Shown one piece after another: positions 1 through 8,945 of a stretch of DNA of 64,000 bases. The notes beneath the pieces are model-generated. The model ran no database searches. It was not told the origin of the DNA and saw only the letters and a program-made list of their open reading frames with translations. This DNA comes from Dasania sp. GY-MA-18. GTDB taxonomy: Bacteria; Pseudomonadota; Gammaproteobacteria; Pseudomonadales; Dasaniaceae. The DNA lies in contig NZ_JANHAP010000004.1 in assembly GCF_024734385.1 (NCBI RefSeq), positions 62,001 to 126,000 on the forward strand, given 5' to 3'. The first letter of the stretch is position 1; every line of letters starts with the position of its first letter. The translations under genes were made by a program, and so were the position numbers.

Positions 1-1805
1 TATTTGCCAGCCAAGGGGCTTTAGGCTTTACCCTTAACGATGAGCATGCCATGCGGCTAGCCTATGCCAGCGAGCAGCGCGATGGCCTGTTTCGCAACCA
101 AGCCCCCGGCAGAGTTGGAGAAAAATTAGGCGGCGTCGATAAACAGGCCTGGCGCGCACAATGGCTAAGCGAGCCCAGCCCCCACACCGCAATACTGGTT
201 AATTGGCATGGCAGCCGCATGCAGGGCTTAGGTATGGGCAATAAGGCCATAGGCCTAAGAGACCCAAACGATGCTAGCAGCCCCTGCTCAGCTGCCGAGC
301 TTAGCCAACCCGATTTTGAAAGCCGGGTGAATTGTGTCAGCGCTAGCGGCAGTAATCCCTCCACCGATGATTGGCATACGCTGTATGACGTTTCACCCGC
401 CAAGCAAGATATCGCCAGCCAAGGCGGCTATATCAAAGTAGTACATGATTGGCCGACTATGACCCTAACCAGCATCAGCGCCCTCGATAAAACCGAGGTA
501 GAATTTTCTGAAGATTTAGCCGGTGACAGCAGCCTGCGTATGATTGCCTTTCAAGATTCCGAATTTGAGCAAATCAGCCAAGAGCTGCGCCTAGCTAGCA
601 GCCACGAGCAAGCTTGGCAGTGGTTGATAGGTTTGAATTATTTTAAAGAAGACATCTTACAGGCCACTAATGTACGCAGAGTTATTATTGCCAATAACGC
701 GCCAATTACCGCCTCTAATATTCTTGATCAAGATAATGAAGAATACGCACTATTTGGCCAACTCGATTACCATATCAACCCAAAAACGACTTGGCATATA
801 GGCTTGCGTTATAGCCATGATGAAAAATTAGCTGATTCGCGCTTTGGCTTAGTGCTTACCCCCGAAGCCTTATACCCCGCCGACACATTTATTAGCCAAG
901 CACTGGTACAAGAACTTAGCGGCCCCAATCCCGCCGCCTGCCAACCCGGGCTGTTGCCTTGTGTATTTATGCTCAATAATCTTAAACAACGCTTAGAGGA
1001 ACTCGGCGGCAATATCAGCGTAGACCATCAATATAAAGACAATATTTTGCTCTATAGCAGCTATGGTCATGGCTATAAATCTGGCGGTTTTGATACCCGC
1101 GCCTTAGCGGCTTTTGCCGGTACCGCCAACACCCCGGTAGAGCCAGAATACTTAGACTCCATAGAATTTGGTTTTAAAGCCAACTCAGTTGATCAACAGT
1201 TGGCCATTAACGGCGCGCTGTTTTATTACCTATGGCAGGATTTACAAACCTTTGATGTGGTTAACGGCAGCCCGGGTTTTGTAAACATTCCCAAAAGCAT
1301 TATCTATGGCTTAGAGCTGGAGAGCAGCTGGCAGGCACCTGCGCAGTGGTTAATACAAGGCTCCATAGGCTGGTTACACAGCGAAATTAAAGATGCAGGC
1401 CAGCTCAGCAATATAGATAAAGGCCACGAATTACAAAACACCCCAGAGCTAAGTTTTACTGGCGCTATCACTAAAACCATTAACGGCCATTATGGCGAGT
1501 GGCAAATTAGAGGCGAGAGCCGCTATGTTAGCAGCCAACTTGATAGCTTGAAGTTTTCCAACGACCTATTTAGCAAACGAGACAGCCAGCTTTACTTTAA
1601 CCTTAGCACTAGCTTTAGCCCCTATAACACAGGGCTAAGAGTCAGTTTATGGGCCGATAATATCAGCGAAGAAAAAACCTGCATACAGCAAAGCAGCTTG
1701 GATAACCCGTTAGTGGCCAGCCCCACCGATCTGAGCTCTACCCTCACCTGCGGCCCTAGCTCTGGCCAGCGCTTAGTGGGCATGAGTATTTATTATGAAC
1801 AATAA
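1..1805 (+). CDS. TonB-dependent receptor, 3' part (5' end outside window)
   Basis: The reading frame is already open at base 3 and runs to TAA at 1803-1805, so the apparent ATG at 51 is internal and the signal peptide, TonB box and plug lie upstream of the window. What remains is the outer-membrane beta-barrel, which takes up siderophores, glycans or similar ligands using TonB energy. Support: alternating aromatic barrel strands, the family motif YGHGYKSGGFD (bases about 1059-1094), and a C-terminal strand ending RLVGMSIYYEQ. It resembles the iron-complex/sugar receptor type common in Cellvibrionales; the substrate cannot be told. The histidine kinase gene starts 21 bases after its stop, suggesting cotranscription. 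Confidence 0.9.
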   Translation, partial: FASQGALGFTLNDEHAMRLAYASEQRDGLFRNQAPGRVGEKLGGVDKQAWRAQWLSEPSPHTAILVNWHGSRMQGLGMGNKAIGLRDPNDASSPCSAAELSQPDFESRVNCVSASGSNPSTDDWHTLYDVSPAKQDIASQGGYIKVVHDWPTMTLTSISALDKTEVEFSEDLAGDSSLRMIAFQDSEFEQISQELRLASSHEQAWQWLIGLNYFKEDILQATNVRRVIIANNAPITASNILDQDNEEYALFGQLDYHINPKTTWHIGLRYSHDEKLADSRFGLVLTPEALYPADTFISQALVQELSGPNPAACQPGLLPCVFMLNNLKQRLEELGGNISVDHQYKDNILLYSSYGHGYKSGGFDTRALAAFAGTANTPVEPEYLDSIEFGFKANSVDQQLAINGALFYYLWQDLQTFDVVNGSPGFVNIPKSIIYGLELESSWQAPAQWLIQGSIGWLHSEIKDAGQLSNIDKGHELQNTPELSFTGAITKTINGHYGEWQIRGESRYVSSQLDSLKFSNDLFSKRDSQLYFNLSTSFSPYNTGLRVSLWADNISEEKTCIQQSSLDNPLVASPTDLSSTLTCGPSSGQRLVGMSIYYEQ

Positions 1806-1826
1806 CAAACTAGCCCACCCTTCAAT

Positions 1827-3128
1827 ATGAAAAGCCTTAACAACAAACTAATACTCGATAAACATAAAATTATTATCGGCACCGCCTTGGCGTGGGCAGG
1901 CATACACATTATCACTATGGTAGCCCGCTCCATTAAATTGGGTGTAGGCCATGTTTTTACTATCAGTCCTCTATCGGTACTGTTCTGCCTGGGTTTGTGC
2001 TACGCCTTAAAAAAAGGCGCTGCTGAAAAACTAATTGCCACGCTACTGCTAATCAATATAGCGGCCGTGCTGTTGTTATTCGCCTATAACTCCGCGGGCT
2101 TTAAAGGCCCGGTTATTTACTTGATTGCCATCTTGCCTTTAATGGCATTTTTATTAATCGACCAAAAATCAGGCTGGATATTTTCTTTTTTAACCATAAG
2201 CTGCTTCGCTATATTTGCTTATCTAAATGTTCAGGCCTACCCCTTTCCGGAACCCAAATTACAAGGCAACGCTTTATATATAGGGAGGGCCGTGTCCATC
2301 TCATTTTTGGTTTTTATTATTAGCTGGGTAGGTTGGTTATATCAAAAAACCTATCTGCAATTTATAGAGTCTATAGAAAATAAAAATAAAGAGCTGATTA
2401 CAAAAGATCACTATAAGTCTCAGTTTATCTCCCATATATCTCATGAATTTAGAACCCCACTCAACGCTATTATAGGCTTTTCGAAAAAGTTGCTATCACT
2501 AAAAGACCAACAAGAAAGCAACCGAGAAATAGAGGCGCTTAAAGCCATTAATAGAGGCGGTAAAAACTTGCTTAATATGGTCAATAACTCTTTGGATTTA
2601 GCGCAAATAGAGTCAGGCGAGCTGACATGTATCAAGTCGCCACAAAATATCAGGCAATTAATTAATGAAACCATCAATGACATAGAGATTTTGGCTGAGC
2701 AAAAAAAACTCACCCTGCTTATTCATGACAGTAGCTATGATGAGTTAAAGATCAACGCCGACCCGCTTAAAATAAAACAAGTGTTAAATAATCTAATCGC
2801 CAATGCCATTAAATACACTGAACAAGGCGGAATCACAATCACACTGGGGAAAACCACTTTGGGCCCGCAAGCTAATCATGACTTTATCACTATAGCGATT
2901 AGCGATACGGGTTCCGGCATAGAGGCCAATGAGCTAGACTCACTGTTTAGTCGCTTTACTCGTTTAAAAAAACATGCCAATAGCGCCATAGACGGTGCGG
3001 GCCTAGGCTTGAGCATTGCCCATGAACTGGTCAAGCTACATCAGGGATTTATCGAGGTTGAGAGCCGGGTCAATAGAGGCAGTTGCTTCACAATATTTTT
3101 GCCACTAATAAATAGCAAGGAGCTGTAA
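1827..3128 (+). CDS. Membrane sensor histidine kinase
   Basis: 433 aa. The N-terminal half (about residues 15-172) is hydrophobic, with roughly six membrane segments and no obvious periplasmic sensor domain; a short coiled linker follows. HisKA H-box SHEFRTPLN places the phospho-acceptor at His206. The HATPase_c domain shows the N-box (NNLIANAIKYTEQGG), G1 (DTGSGIE) and G2 (GAGLGLSI). It should autophosphorylate and pass phosphate to the receiver encoded next; the stop overlaps that gene's start in TAATG. The signal is unknown and may be sensed within the membrane. Its position 21 bases behind a TonB receptor suggests a link to substrate uptake, which is inference. Confidence 0.93.
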   Translation: MKSLNNKLILDKHKIIIGTALAWAGIHIITMVARSIKLGVGHVFTISPLSVLFCLGLCYALKKGAAEKLIATLLLINIAAVLLLFAYNSAGFKGPVIYLIAILPLMAFLLIDQKSGWIFSFLTISCFAIFAYLNVQAYPFPEPKLQGNALYIGRAVSISFLVFIISWVGWLYQKTYLQFIESIENKNKELITKDHYKSQFISHISHEFRTPLNAIIGFSKKLLSLKDQQESNREIEALKAINRGGKNLLNMVNNSLDLAQIESGELTCIKSPQNIRQLINETINDIEILAEQKKLTLLIHDSSYDELKINADPLKIKQVLNNLIANAIKYTEQGGITITLGKTTLGPQANHDFITIAISDTGSGIEANELDSLFSRFTRLKKHANSAIDGAGLGLSIAHELVKLHQGFIEVESRVNRGSCFTIFLPLINSKEL

Positions 3129-3493
3129 TGCTGAGTATTTTGCTGGTTGAGGACAACAAGGAAAACCAACTGCTAGCGTCTTGGATTATTGAAGATGCGG
3201 GCTACGCCCTGGACATAGCCGATTCCGCCGAAGCAGGCCTACAACAGATGAGCCTTAAACATTACGACCTAGTATTAATGGATATATCTCTACCCGGTAT
3301 GAGCGGTAAAGACGCGGTTAGGCTAATACGCAAAAACCCAAAACTAAAACACATACCGGTAATCGCGGTAACTGCTCATAGCGCCCAAACAGAGCTTAAT
3401 GAAATTAACCAGTGCGGCTTTTCAGCGGTGCAGTTCAAGCCTTTAGATGAAAATTTATTGCTGCAAGCGATTAAACAAGCAACAGCAAGTTAA
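3128..3493 (+). CDS. Single-domain response regulator (CheY-like)
   Basis: 121 aa made only of a receiver domain. Acidic pocket E8-D9, phospho-acceptor Asp52 (LVLMDISLPGMSG), Thr82 and Lys104 (FKPLD) are all present, so it should be phosphorylatable. No DNA-binding or enzymatic output domain follows, so it must act by protein contact or as a phosphorelay intermediate. The start overlaps the kinase stop by one base (TAATG), indicating translational coupling and a cognate pair. It resembles the detached receivers that accompany hybrid kinases. Confidence 0.93.
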   Translation: MLSILLVEDNKENQLLASWIIEDAGYALDIADSAEAGLQQMSLKHYDLVLMDISLPGMSGKDAVRLIRKNPKLKHIPVIAVTAHSAQTELNEINQCGFSAVQFKPLDENLLLQAIKQATAS

Positions 3494-3508
3494 CTTTAAC
3501 ACTACTAG

Positions 3509-3688
3509 GAATGCACTTATGGCCTACCTCTTCTTGAGCACGGCCTACAAACCCTAAGCACCTTGCTAAATTATTATTTATCGCAAGGTCTAGTCACTGT
3601 TTTTTTGAACCTAATTTTAGGAATAATCATCGGGGCAGTTACTGCAACCATACTCAGCTTATGGCCGAACTCAAACGCTAAACCTTAA
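3509..3688 (+). pseudogene. Possible 3' remnant of a membrane protein (DUF808/YedI-like tail)
   Basis: An open frame begins directly after a TAG at 3506-3508 with no ATG or GTG, and reads a membrane helix (LNLILGIIIGAVTATILSLW) preceded by LEHGLQTLSTLLNYYL, ending at TAA 3686-3688. The hydrophobic Gly-rich tail with a short polar end recalls the C-terminus of DUF808 (YedI) proteins from memory. The only ATGs here (3511, 3519) are in other frames and stop within 14 codons. Either this is a truncated gene remnant or a tiny membrane peptide starting at TTG near 3562. Low certainty. Confidence 0.3.
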
Positions 3689-3702
3689 AATAACACGCTG
3701 TA

Positions 3703-3981
3703 CTAATAAGCCAGTACCGCTTTAATCATCTCTATGTGATTATGCAGCCAGCGTTGGTTTACCGGCCCCCAGTCACTAATGCGGTAGTGGCCACTTTTAT
3801 TAGCACCTACAAATTCACAATGTATATCTATTTCAGCTAAAGCCGCGACAGTATCTTGTGCAGTACGCCTGGGCATACCGGTATGGGCAGTAATGGCCGG
3901 CACCGTAGCTATGCCGTTTTCAATTAAATAAGCCACATATAAACGACGATAAAAACTGGTTTTGGTTTTACTGTGTGTCAT
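3703..3981 (-). CDS. Winged helix-turn-helix protein, FaeA-like
   Basis: 92 aa, no signal or membrane segment. Residues about 15-60 (YLIENGIATVPAITAHTGMP followed by RRTAQDTVAALAEI) form a helix-turn-helix with recognition helix RRTAQDTV, followed by a wing-like GHYRISDWGP segment. The short winged-helix plan fits the FaeA-like/HTH family widespread in gammaproteobacteria, whose role is mostly unknown. It is divergent from the TIGR02647 gene, with 124 bases between starts that could serve as a shared control region. A DNA-binding regulator is likely; its target is not visible. Confidence 0.7.
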   Translation of the reverse strand: MTHSKTKTSFYRRLYVAYLIENGIATVPAITAHTGMPRRTAQDTVAALAEIDIHCEFVGANKSGHYRISDWGPVNQRWLHNHIEMIKAVLAY

Positions 3982-4105
3982 GCTATGCCCTTAATGGCAA
4001 ACCTATTTACATTGTTAATGTTTAAACGAACCATGGTTAAACACTGGCGAACTGCTATGCTGTAAATGGCCCGTTATACAATAAAAACTGATTTAAGGAA
4101 CCACT

Positions 4106-4342
4106 ATGCCCTATTCGCCAGACATTATTGCCGAACTTAATATATTGGCTCAGTTTAATTTACACTCTAACCAAGAGGGAATTAAAGTTCACTCTTCAGC
4201 AGGCCCAGAGGCCATTGCCGCCACTCAGCGTTTATATGCCAAGGGCCTAATTAGCCAAGCCGATGGCGGTTATTTAACTAGCTTGGGGCTAACCGCCAGT
4301 GAACATACACAAAACTTATTACAGATTTTAAAACCCGAATAA
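4106..4342 (+). CDS. TIGR02647 family small protein
   Basis: 78 aa. The opening PDIIAELNILAQFNL, the central GIKVHSSAGPEAIAATQRLY, and LITQ-like LISQADGGYLTSLG match the TIGR02647 family, a short conserved gammaproteobacterial protein annotated as DNA-binding-like without proven function. An AAGGAA ribosome site at 4095-4100 supports the ATG. It is convergent with the symporter gene, leaving only 12 bases between stops. Standalone gene with no operon partner. Confidence 0.85.
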   Translation: MPYSPDIIAELNILAQFNLHSNQEGIKVHSSAGPEAIAATQRLYAKGLISQADGGYLTSLGLTASEHTQNLLQILKPE

Positions 4343-4354
4343 ATCCCGCAATAG

Positions 4355-5851
4355 TTATTTTTGCACTGACTCCTTGTTAAATCTCTGTTCCCAAAAGTCA
4401 GCATTTTTTATACCCAAAGCTTTGGGGTTAAAGGTATAGGCTTTAACCCCTTGTTTTTTCTGACGCTCATAATCTCTTAGCGCTTGCATTGCGGGCTTAG
4501 CCATAAAGAAAATAATAAGAATGCCCACTATGTTCAGCCACGCCATTAAGCCCACCCCAACATCGCCTAAGGCCCATGCCAAATTAGCCGTTCTAACCGT
4601 GCCATAAAAAGTGGATGCCACAACCACAAATTTCAACACAGTTTTCAAACCTTTGAGTTTTAAATGGCGCTGCAAATAACTGACATTGGTTTCAGCGATA
4701 TAGTAATACGCCAAAATAGTGGTAAACGAAAAGAAAAATAATGCCATCGCCACAAAGGGGTTACCCACACCAGGGAACATACTTTCTACCGCTGTTTGGG
4801 TATAGGCGGGGCTATTGGCAGCAATATCAATGGCAATATTAGTTACTAACATCATATCGCCAGCACCGTGCACATTATAAGCACCGGTAATTAAGATCAT
4901 AAAGGCGGTTGCCGAACAAACAAATAAAGTATCTATATATACAGCAAAGGCCTGCACCAAACCCTGCTGCGCAGGATGTTGTACCTCTGCCGCGGCGGCA
5001 GCATGTGGGCCCATGCCTTGACCGGCCTCATTGGAATACACACCGCGCTTTACCCCCCAACCTATGGCTGCACCCACCCCTGCCATGGGGGTAAAGGCAT
5101 CGCTAACAATCATACTGAAGATGGCAGGTAGCTTCTCTATATTGAGTCCTATAATCATACAGGCGATAACAATATAGCTGAGCGCCATAAATGGCACTAC
5201 CACTTGGGTGAAGTGAGCGATACGTTTAACGCCACCAAAAATAATAAAACCCAACATCAGCACTATCAGCACACCAGTTAAACTTTTAGCGATGCTGAGG
5301 TCCCCCATAAAAGTACTAATGGTCTGGCCAGACCCAAAAGCAATATCTATAGCATTACCAATGCTGTTGGATTGCACCCCGGGTAATAACACGCCGCAGG
5401 CTATGATGGTGACTATGGCAAAAATCCAGGCATACCAGGTTTGGCCCATGGCTTTTTCTATATAGTAGGCGGGGCCGCCGCGGTACTGGCCCTCAAACTC
5501 TTCTTTATAAATCTGCCCTAAAGTACACTCTATATAAGAAGTAGCAGCGCCTAAAAAAGCCACCATCCACATCCAAAATACTGCGCCCGGGCCACCAAAA
5601 CCTATAGCGGCGGCCACACCGGCAATATTACCTGTGCCGACCCTACCCGATAACGATACTGTTAAGGCTTGAAAGGATGATATACCCCGCTTAGAACTGT
5701 GCCCGGCCACTAGCAAGCGCAACATTTCTCCAAACTGCCGCACCTGCACAAAGCGTGTTAATACAGAAAAAAATAAACCTGCCCCCAGGCAAAGATAGAT
5801 TAGTGCCGGGCTCCAAATAATAGTATTGAGCCCATCAACATAATTTTGCAT
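4355..5851 (-). CDS. Sodium:alanine/glycine symporter (AGCS family)
   Basis: 498 aa inner-membrane carrier with about ten or eleven hydrophobic helices. Family signatures: SLSGRVGTGNIAGVAAAIGFGG near residue 65-87, GGPAYYIEKAMG near 125, and the AGCS motif SNEAGQGMGPHAAAAAEVQHP near 272-292. It imports small neutral amino acids such as alanine or glycine with Na+. Length is usual for the family. The gene stands alone. I looked for a glycine riboswitch in the 172-base leader and did not see its conserved core. Confidence 0.93.
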   Translation of the reverse strand: MQNYVDGLNTIIWSPALIYLCLGAGLFFSVLTRFVQVRQFGEMLRLLVAGHSSKRGISSFQALTVSLSGRVGTGNIAGVAAAIGFGGPGAVFWMWMVAFLGAATSYIECTLGQIYKEEFEGQYRGGPAYYIEKAMGQTWYAWIFAIVTIIACGVLLPGVQSNSIGNAIDIAFGSGQTISTFMGDLSIAKSLTGVLIVLMLGFIIFGGVKRIAHFTQVVVPFMALSYIVIACMIIGLNIEKLPAIFSMIVSDAFTPMAGVGAAIGWGVKRGVYSNEAGQGMGPHAAAAAEVQHPAQQGLVQAFAVYIDTLFVCSATAFMILITGAYNVHGAGDMMLVTNIAIDIAANSPAYTQTAVESMFPGVGNPFVAMALFFFSFTTILAYYYIAETNVSYLQRHLKLKGLKTVLKFVVVASTFYGTVRTANLAWALGDVGVGLMAWLNIVGILIIFFMAKPAMQALRDYERQKKQGVKAYTFNPKALGIKNADFWEQRFNKESVQK

Positions 5852-6023
5852 ACGGTTTCCAGTAGGTATCGTTGTTATTATTTTTCAGCTGGCACAGCTA
5901 GTACTTCGCGCAGTACGACGCTATGCAAGCGCATAAAGCCACTAGCGAGCAAGTTTATCAGTACTGGCCAGCCATCACTACCGGCTAGCGCCAGCCTAGA
6001 TGGCTATGCTTCCTCATAATAGC

Positions 6024-6659
6024 TTAAGGCTGACTTTCCGCCTGCTCTATGGCTAGGCGGCAATGCTTTAAGGCCTGGCCTATATATTTTTCGACACTGG
6101 ATACCGACACCTGCTTGGCAGCGGCGATTTCGCTGTAGCTATAGCCCTTAATACGCTGCCATAGCAGGGCCTGACTGCAATTTATAGGCAAGGCACTGAG
6201 CGCTTGGGTGAGCGCCTGCAGCTGCTTTTCTAGCTCTAATTGCCGCTCTGGGGTACGGCAATCCAGCGGCTCTATAGCCTCGCTGTCGGCAAACTTATGA
6301 TATTCACCGTTAACATAATTGCGGTGTATGGTTTTTTGCCGCAGCTGATCTACCAATAAATTGGATGCGGTTTGATATAAATACGCGCTGGGCGTACGCA
6401 GCTCGCCTTTATCGATTAAGGGCTGCACCCGCATAAATGCGACCTGCGCTATATCTTCGGCATCCTCTCTAGCTTGGCCTTTGGCCATTAAAAAGCCTAC
6501 CAGCTTATCGCGCTGCTCGCGGTATAAATCACTAAAAGCAGAACCTAGGGCTGGTGAGTTGAGTTGATAAATCACCGTAATGGCGACGGAAGGGTTATGA
6601 CTAGGTTGTGAGTTTATCGCGTCCTGCGGCATGCACTGCTTTTGATTCGCTACTGCCAT
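6024..6659 (-). CDS. ECF-type RNA polymerase sigma factor (FecI-like)
   Basis: 211 aa. Sigma region 2 spans about residues 45-110 (REQRDKLVGFLMAKGQAREDAEDIAQVAFMRV is split around 50-80, then AYLYQTASNLLVDQLRQ), and region 4 about 145-205 (LSALPINCSQALLWQRIKGYSYSEIAAAKQVSVSSVEKY). This is the group IV architecture typical of FecI-like factors, which recruit RNA polymerase to envelope or iron-uptake promoters. No FecR-type anti-sigma gene lies next to it, which is unusual. The first about 35 residues are variable, so a later start is possible. It is divergent from the TPR-sulfotransferase gene. Confidence 0.85.
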   Translation of the reverse strand: MAVANQKQCMPQDAINSQPSHNPSVAITVIYQLNSPALGSAFSDLYREQRDKLVGFLMAKGQAREDAEDIAQVAFMRVQPLIDKGELRTPSAYLYQTASNLLVDQLRQKTIHRNYVNGEYHKFADSEAIEPLDCRTPERQLELEKQLQALTQALSALPINCSQALLWQRIKGYSYSEIAAAKQVSVSSVEKYIGQALKHCRLAIEQAESQP

Positions 6660-6922
6660 GGATAGACCTATTATTGTTGTTTTATCTAAGGTTTAAAATC
6701 ACAACAAAGTCTACGGCTAGCGTTTGCCAGTATGAATGTGCAATCTGGCTGTTTTCTTTACAAATAGTTTGCAAATAGGCAAGCCCACCAGCAATTTGCC
6801 AAGCACCGACAAAAATGACAACTTAGCCGCTTTTAGCAGCATTTTTGGCCTTTATTCAGCCACAATGTCATGTCATTATGGCCAGCGCCGATAATAATAA
6901 TGAACAAATCCCAGGGATTTCT

Positions 6923-8896
6923 ATGCCTCATGCCAATCATGAAAGTGCCTTGCAGCTGCTGAACAGCCAGCAATTTGCCGAAGCCGAAAGCTTGTTACGC
7001 AAGCACCTACAGCTACACAGTGATGACCATATCGCCCTCACACTGTTGGGCCATAGTTTGATTAAGCAGCAACGCCTGGCGGGCGCTATACAACTATTTA
7101 AACGGGTGTGCGAACTTAAGCCCAACCTAGCCGATGCCTATGGCAATTTAGGCTTGGCCCTGCAACAGCAGCAAGACTTTAGCCAGGCCATTGCGATGCT
7201 AAAAAAAGCCGTAGCGCTGGATGACAATTACCACGACGCTTGGAATGCCTTGGGCAATCTATTGATGCATACCGGCCAGCAACAGGAAGGCGCAGCGGCA
7301 CTGATACGCGCCGAACAAACCGACCCCTTTGCCCCTGCTATGGAGGCCGTCGCGCAAGCCATGAGCAAACAAGACTATGCTCAAGCCGAAGCGGGCTGCC
7401 GTGAAATTTTACAGCGCCACGGCCACCACCCCGGTGCCATTGCCATACTGGCGCAGCTGGCTACCCAGCAAAAGCAATGGGCTGCCGCCGAGCAAATGCT
7501 GCAACATGCTTTGGACTACTCACCGTTTAACCTGGGCTTGTGGCATAAACTAGCCGAGGTGTCCTCCCATGCGGGCAAGCATGAGCAGCGCGTATACGCC
7601 GCCCAACAATGCGTGAATATCGCCCCAGACCAAGCCCATTTAGCATCCATACTGGGCAGCAGCTTGGCTCACGCAGGTAAATACCAGCAAGCCTTGGACG
7701 CCTACGAGCGCGCCGCCCAGCTAGACCCCGCCGATGCCAATATACAAATACAACGTGGCCATATACTTAAAACCCTAGGCCGGCGCGAACAGGCCATACA
7801 AGCGTTTCGCCATAGCATCGCGCTAAGAGAGCAAAACGGCGTAGCCTATTGGGCGCTGGCAGATTTTAAAAACTTTGATTTTAACGCTGACGATATCGCT
7901 GCCATGCAAGCTATAGCCAAGGACGAAACCGCCGCTGCGGAACATCGCTCGCAAGCAGGCTTCGCCCTGGCCAATGCCTTAGAGCGCCAAGCAGACTACG
8001 CGGCAGCCTTTGAACACTACCTGCAAGCCAATAAGCTGCGCCCCAATGCAGACTTTGATGCCCAGCAATTGCAAAAACACGCAGCCGAAGGCCGCGAACT
8101 ATTTGGCCGGGCGCTATTACAAAATAAAACCAGCCTAAGCCCCAACGGCCCACGGCCAATTTTTATCGTAGGCTTACCCCGCTCGGGCTCTACTTTGATA
8201 GAACAAATTCTTGCCAGCCACTCCGCTATAGAAGGCACTATGGAACTGCCTAACTTACCGCGAGTGATGGAAACCCTTTATCAAGACAGCCGCCAAAGCG
8301 GTATGAGCATAGAGCAGTTTTTTGAGCGCATACCCGCCGAAAACCTAAGCGCTTATGGCCAAAAATATTTAGATGACACCGCCATTTTTAGAAACGGCGC
8401 GCCCTATTTTATAGACAAGCTGCCCCCCAATTTTCGTTTAGTCGGTTTTATACACCTTATTTTACCCGAGGCGATTATTATTGATGCCAGACGCCACCCC
8501 TTAGACGCTGGCCTAAGCGCCTTTAAGCAACACTTTGCTGCGGGCCATGAATTTAGTTACGACCTGCACAACATAGGCGCTTACTACAATGAATATTTAA
8601 AGATGATGGATCACTGGGACCAGGTGTTACCCGGTAAAGTACTGTGCCAACACTACAGTGAGATGATTAATAACACCGAACAAAGTGTTAGGCGCTTATT
8701 ACAGCATTGCGGGCTGGAGTTTGAAGCGGCCTGCCTAGACTTTCACAAAAACACCCGCGCTGTACACACCGCCAGTAGCGAACAGGTAAGGCAGCCCATC
8801 TATAAAACCGGCGTAGGCCATTGGCAAAACTTTGAACCTTGGCTGGGGCCTTTACTCGATAGCCTAGGCGAAGAAACCCTGGCTAGATTTGAATAG
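6923..8896 (+). CDS. TPR-repeat sulfotransferase (paralogue 1)
   Basis: About 657 aa from the ATG at 6923, which has AGGGA at 6913-6917; the frame stays open upstream to a TTG at 6845, but no ribosome site supports it. Residues about 5-370 are tandem tetratricopeptide repeats. The C-terminal part is a sulfotransferase domain: the PAPS-binding loop VGLPRSGSTLIEQIL starts near residue 416 and the 3'-phosphate motif DARRHPLDAGLSAF lies about 110 residues later. Such proteins transfer sulfate from PAPS to an unidentified acceptor. It faces a TonB receptor gene across a shared terminator. A paralogue lies at 38093-39751. Confidence 0.88.
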   Translation: MPHANHESALQLLNSQQFAEAESLLRKHLQLHSDDHIALTLLGHSLIKQQRLAGAIQLFKRVCELKPNLADAYGNLGLALQQQQDFSQAIAMLKKAVALDDNYHDAWNALGNLLMHTGQQQEGAAALIRAEQTDPFAPAMEAVAQAMSKQDYAQAEAGCREILQRHGHHPGAIAILAQLATQQKQWAAAEQMLQHALDYSPFNLGLWHKLAEVSSHAGKHEQRVYAAQQCVNIAPDQAHLASILGSSLAHAGKYQQALDAYERAAQLDPADANIQIQRGHILKTLGRREQAIQAFRHSIALREQNGVAYWALADFKNFDFNADDIAAMQAIAKDETAAAEHRSQAGFALANALERQADYAAAFEHYLQANKLRPNADFDAQQLQKHAAEGRELFGRALLQNKTSLSPNGPRPIFIVGLPRSGSTLIEQILASHSAIEGTMELPNLPRVMETLYQDSRQSGMSIEQFFERIPAENLSAYGQKYLDDTAIFRNGAPYFIDKLPPNFRLVGFIHLILPEAIIIDARRHPLDAGLSAFKQHFAAGHEFSYDLHNIGAYYNEYLKMMDHWDQVLPGKVLCQHYSEMINNTEQSVRRLLQHCGLEFEAACLDFHKNTRAVHTASSEQVRQPIYKTGVGHWQNFEPWLGPLLDSLGEETLARFE

Positions 8897-8905
8897 CTCA
8901 ATAAA

Positions 8906-8932
8906 AAAACGGCGAGCAATGCTCGCCGTTTT
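8906..8932. terminator. Bidirectional rho-independent terminator
   Basis: A perfect 12-bp stem (AAAACGGCGAGC, loop AAT, then its complement) sits between the converging sulfotransferase and TonB receptor genes, with A-rich and T-rich flanks on either side, so it can stop transcription both ways. Confidence 0.92.
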
Positions 8933-8945
8933 AATTCAGCTTTAG

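Noticed and set aside
5852-6023. Glycine riboswitch before the Na+/alanine symporter
   Set aside because: I looked for the conserved core on the minus strand and did not find it.
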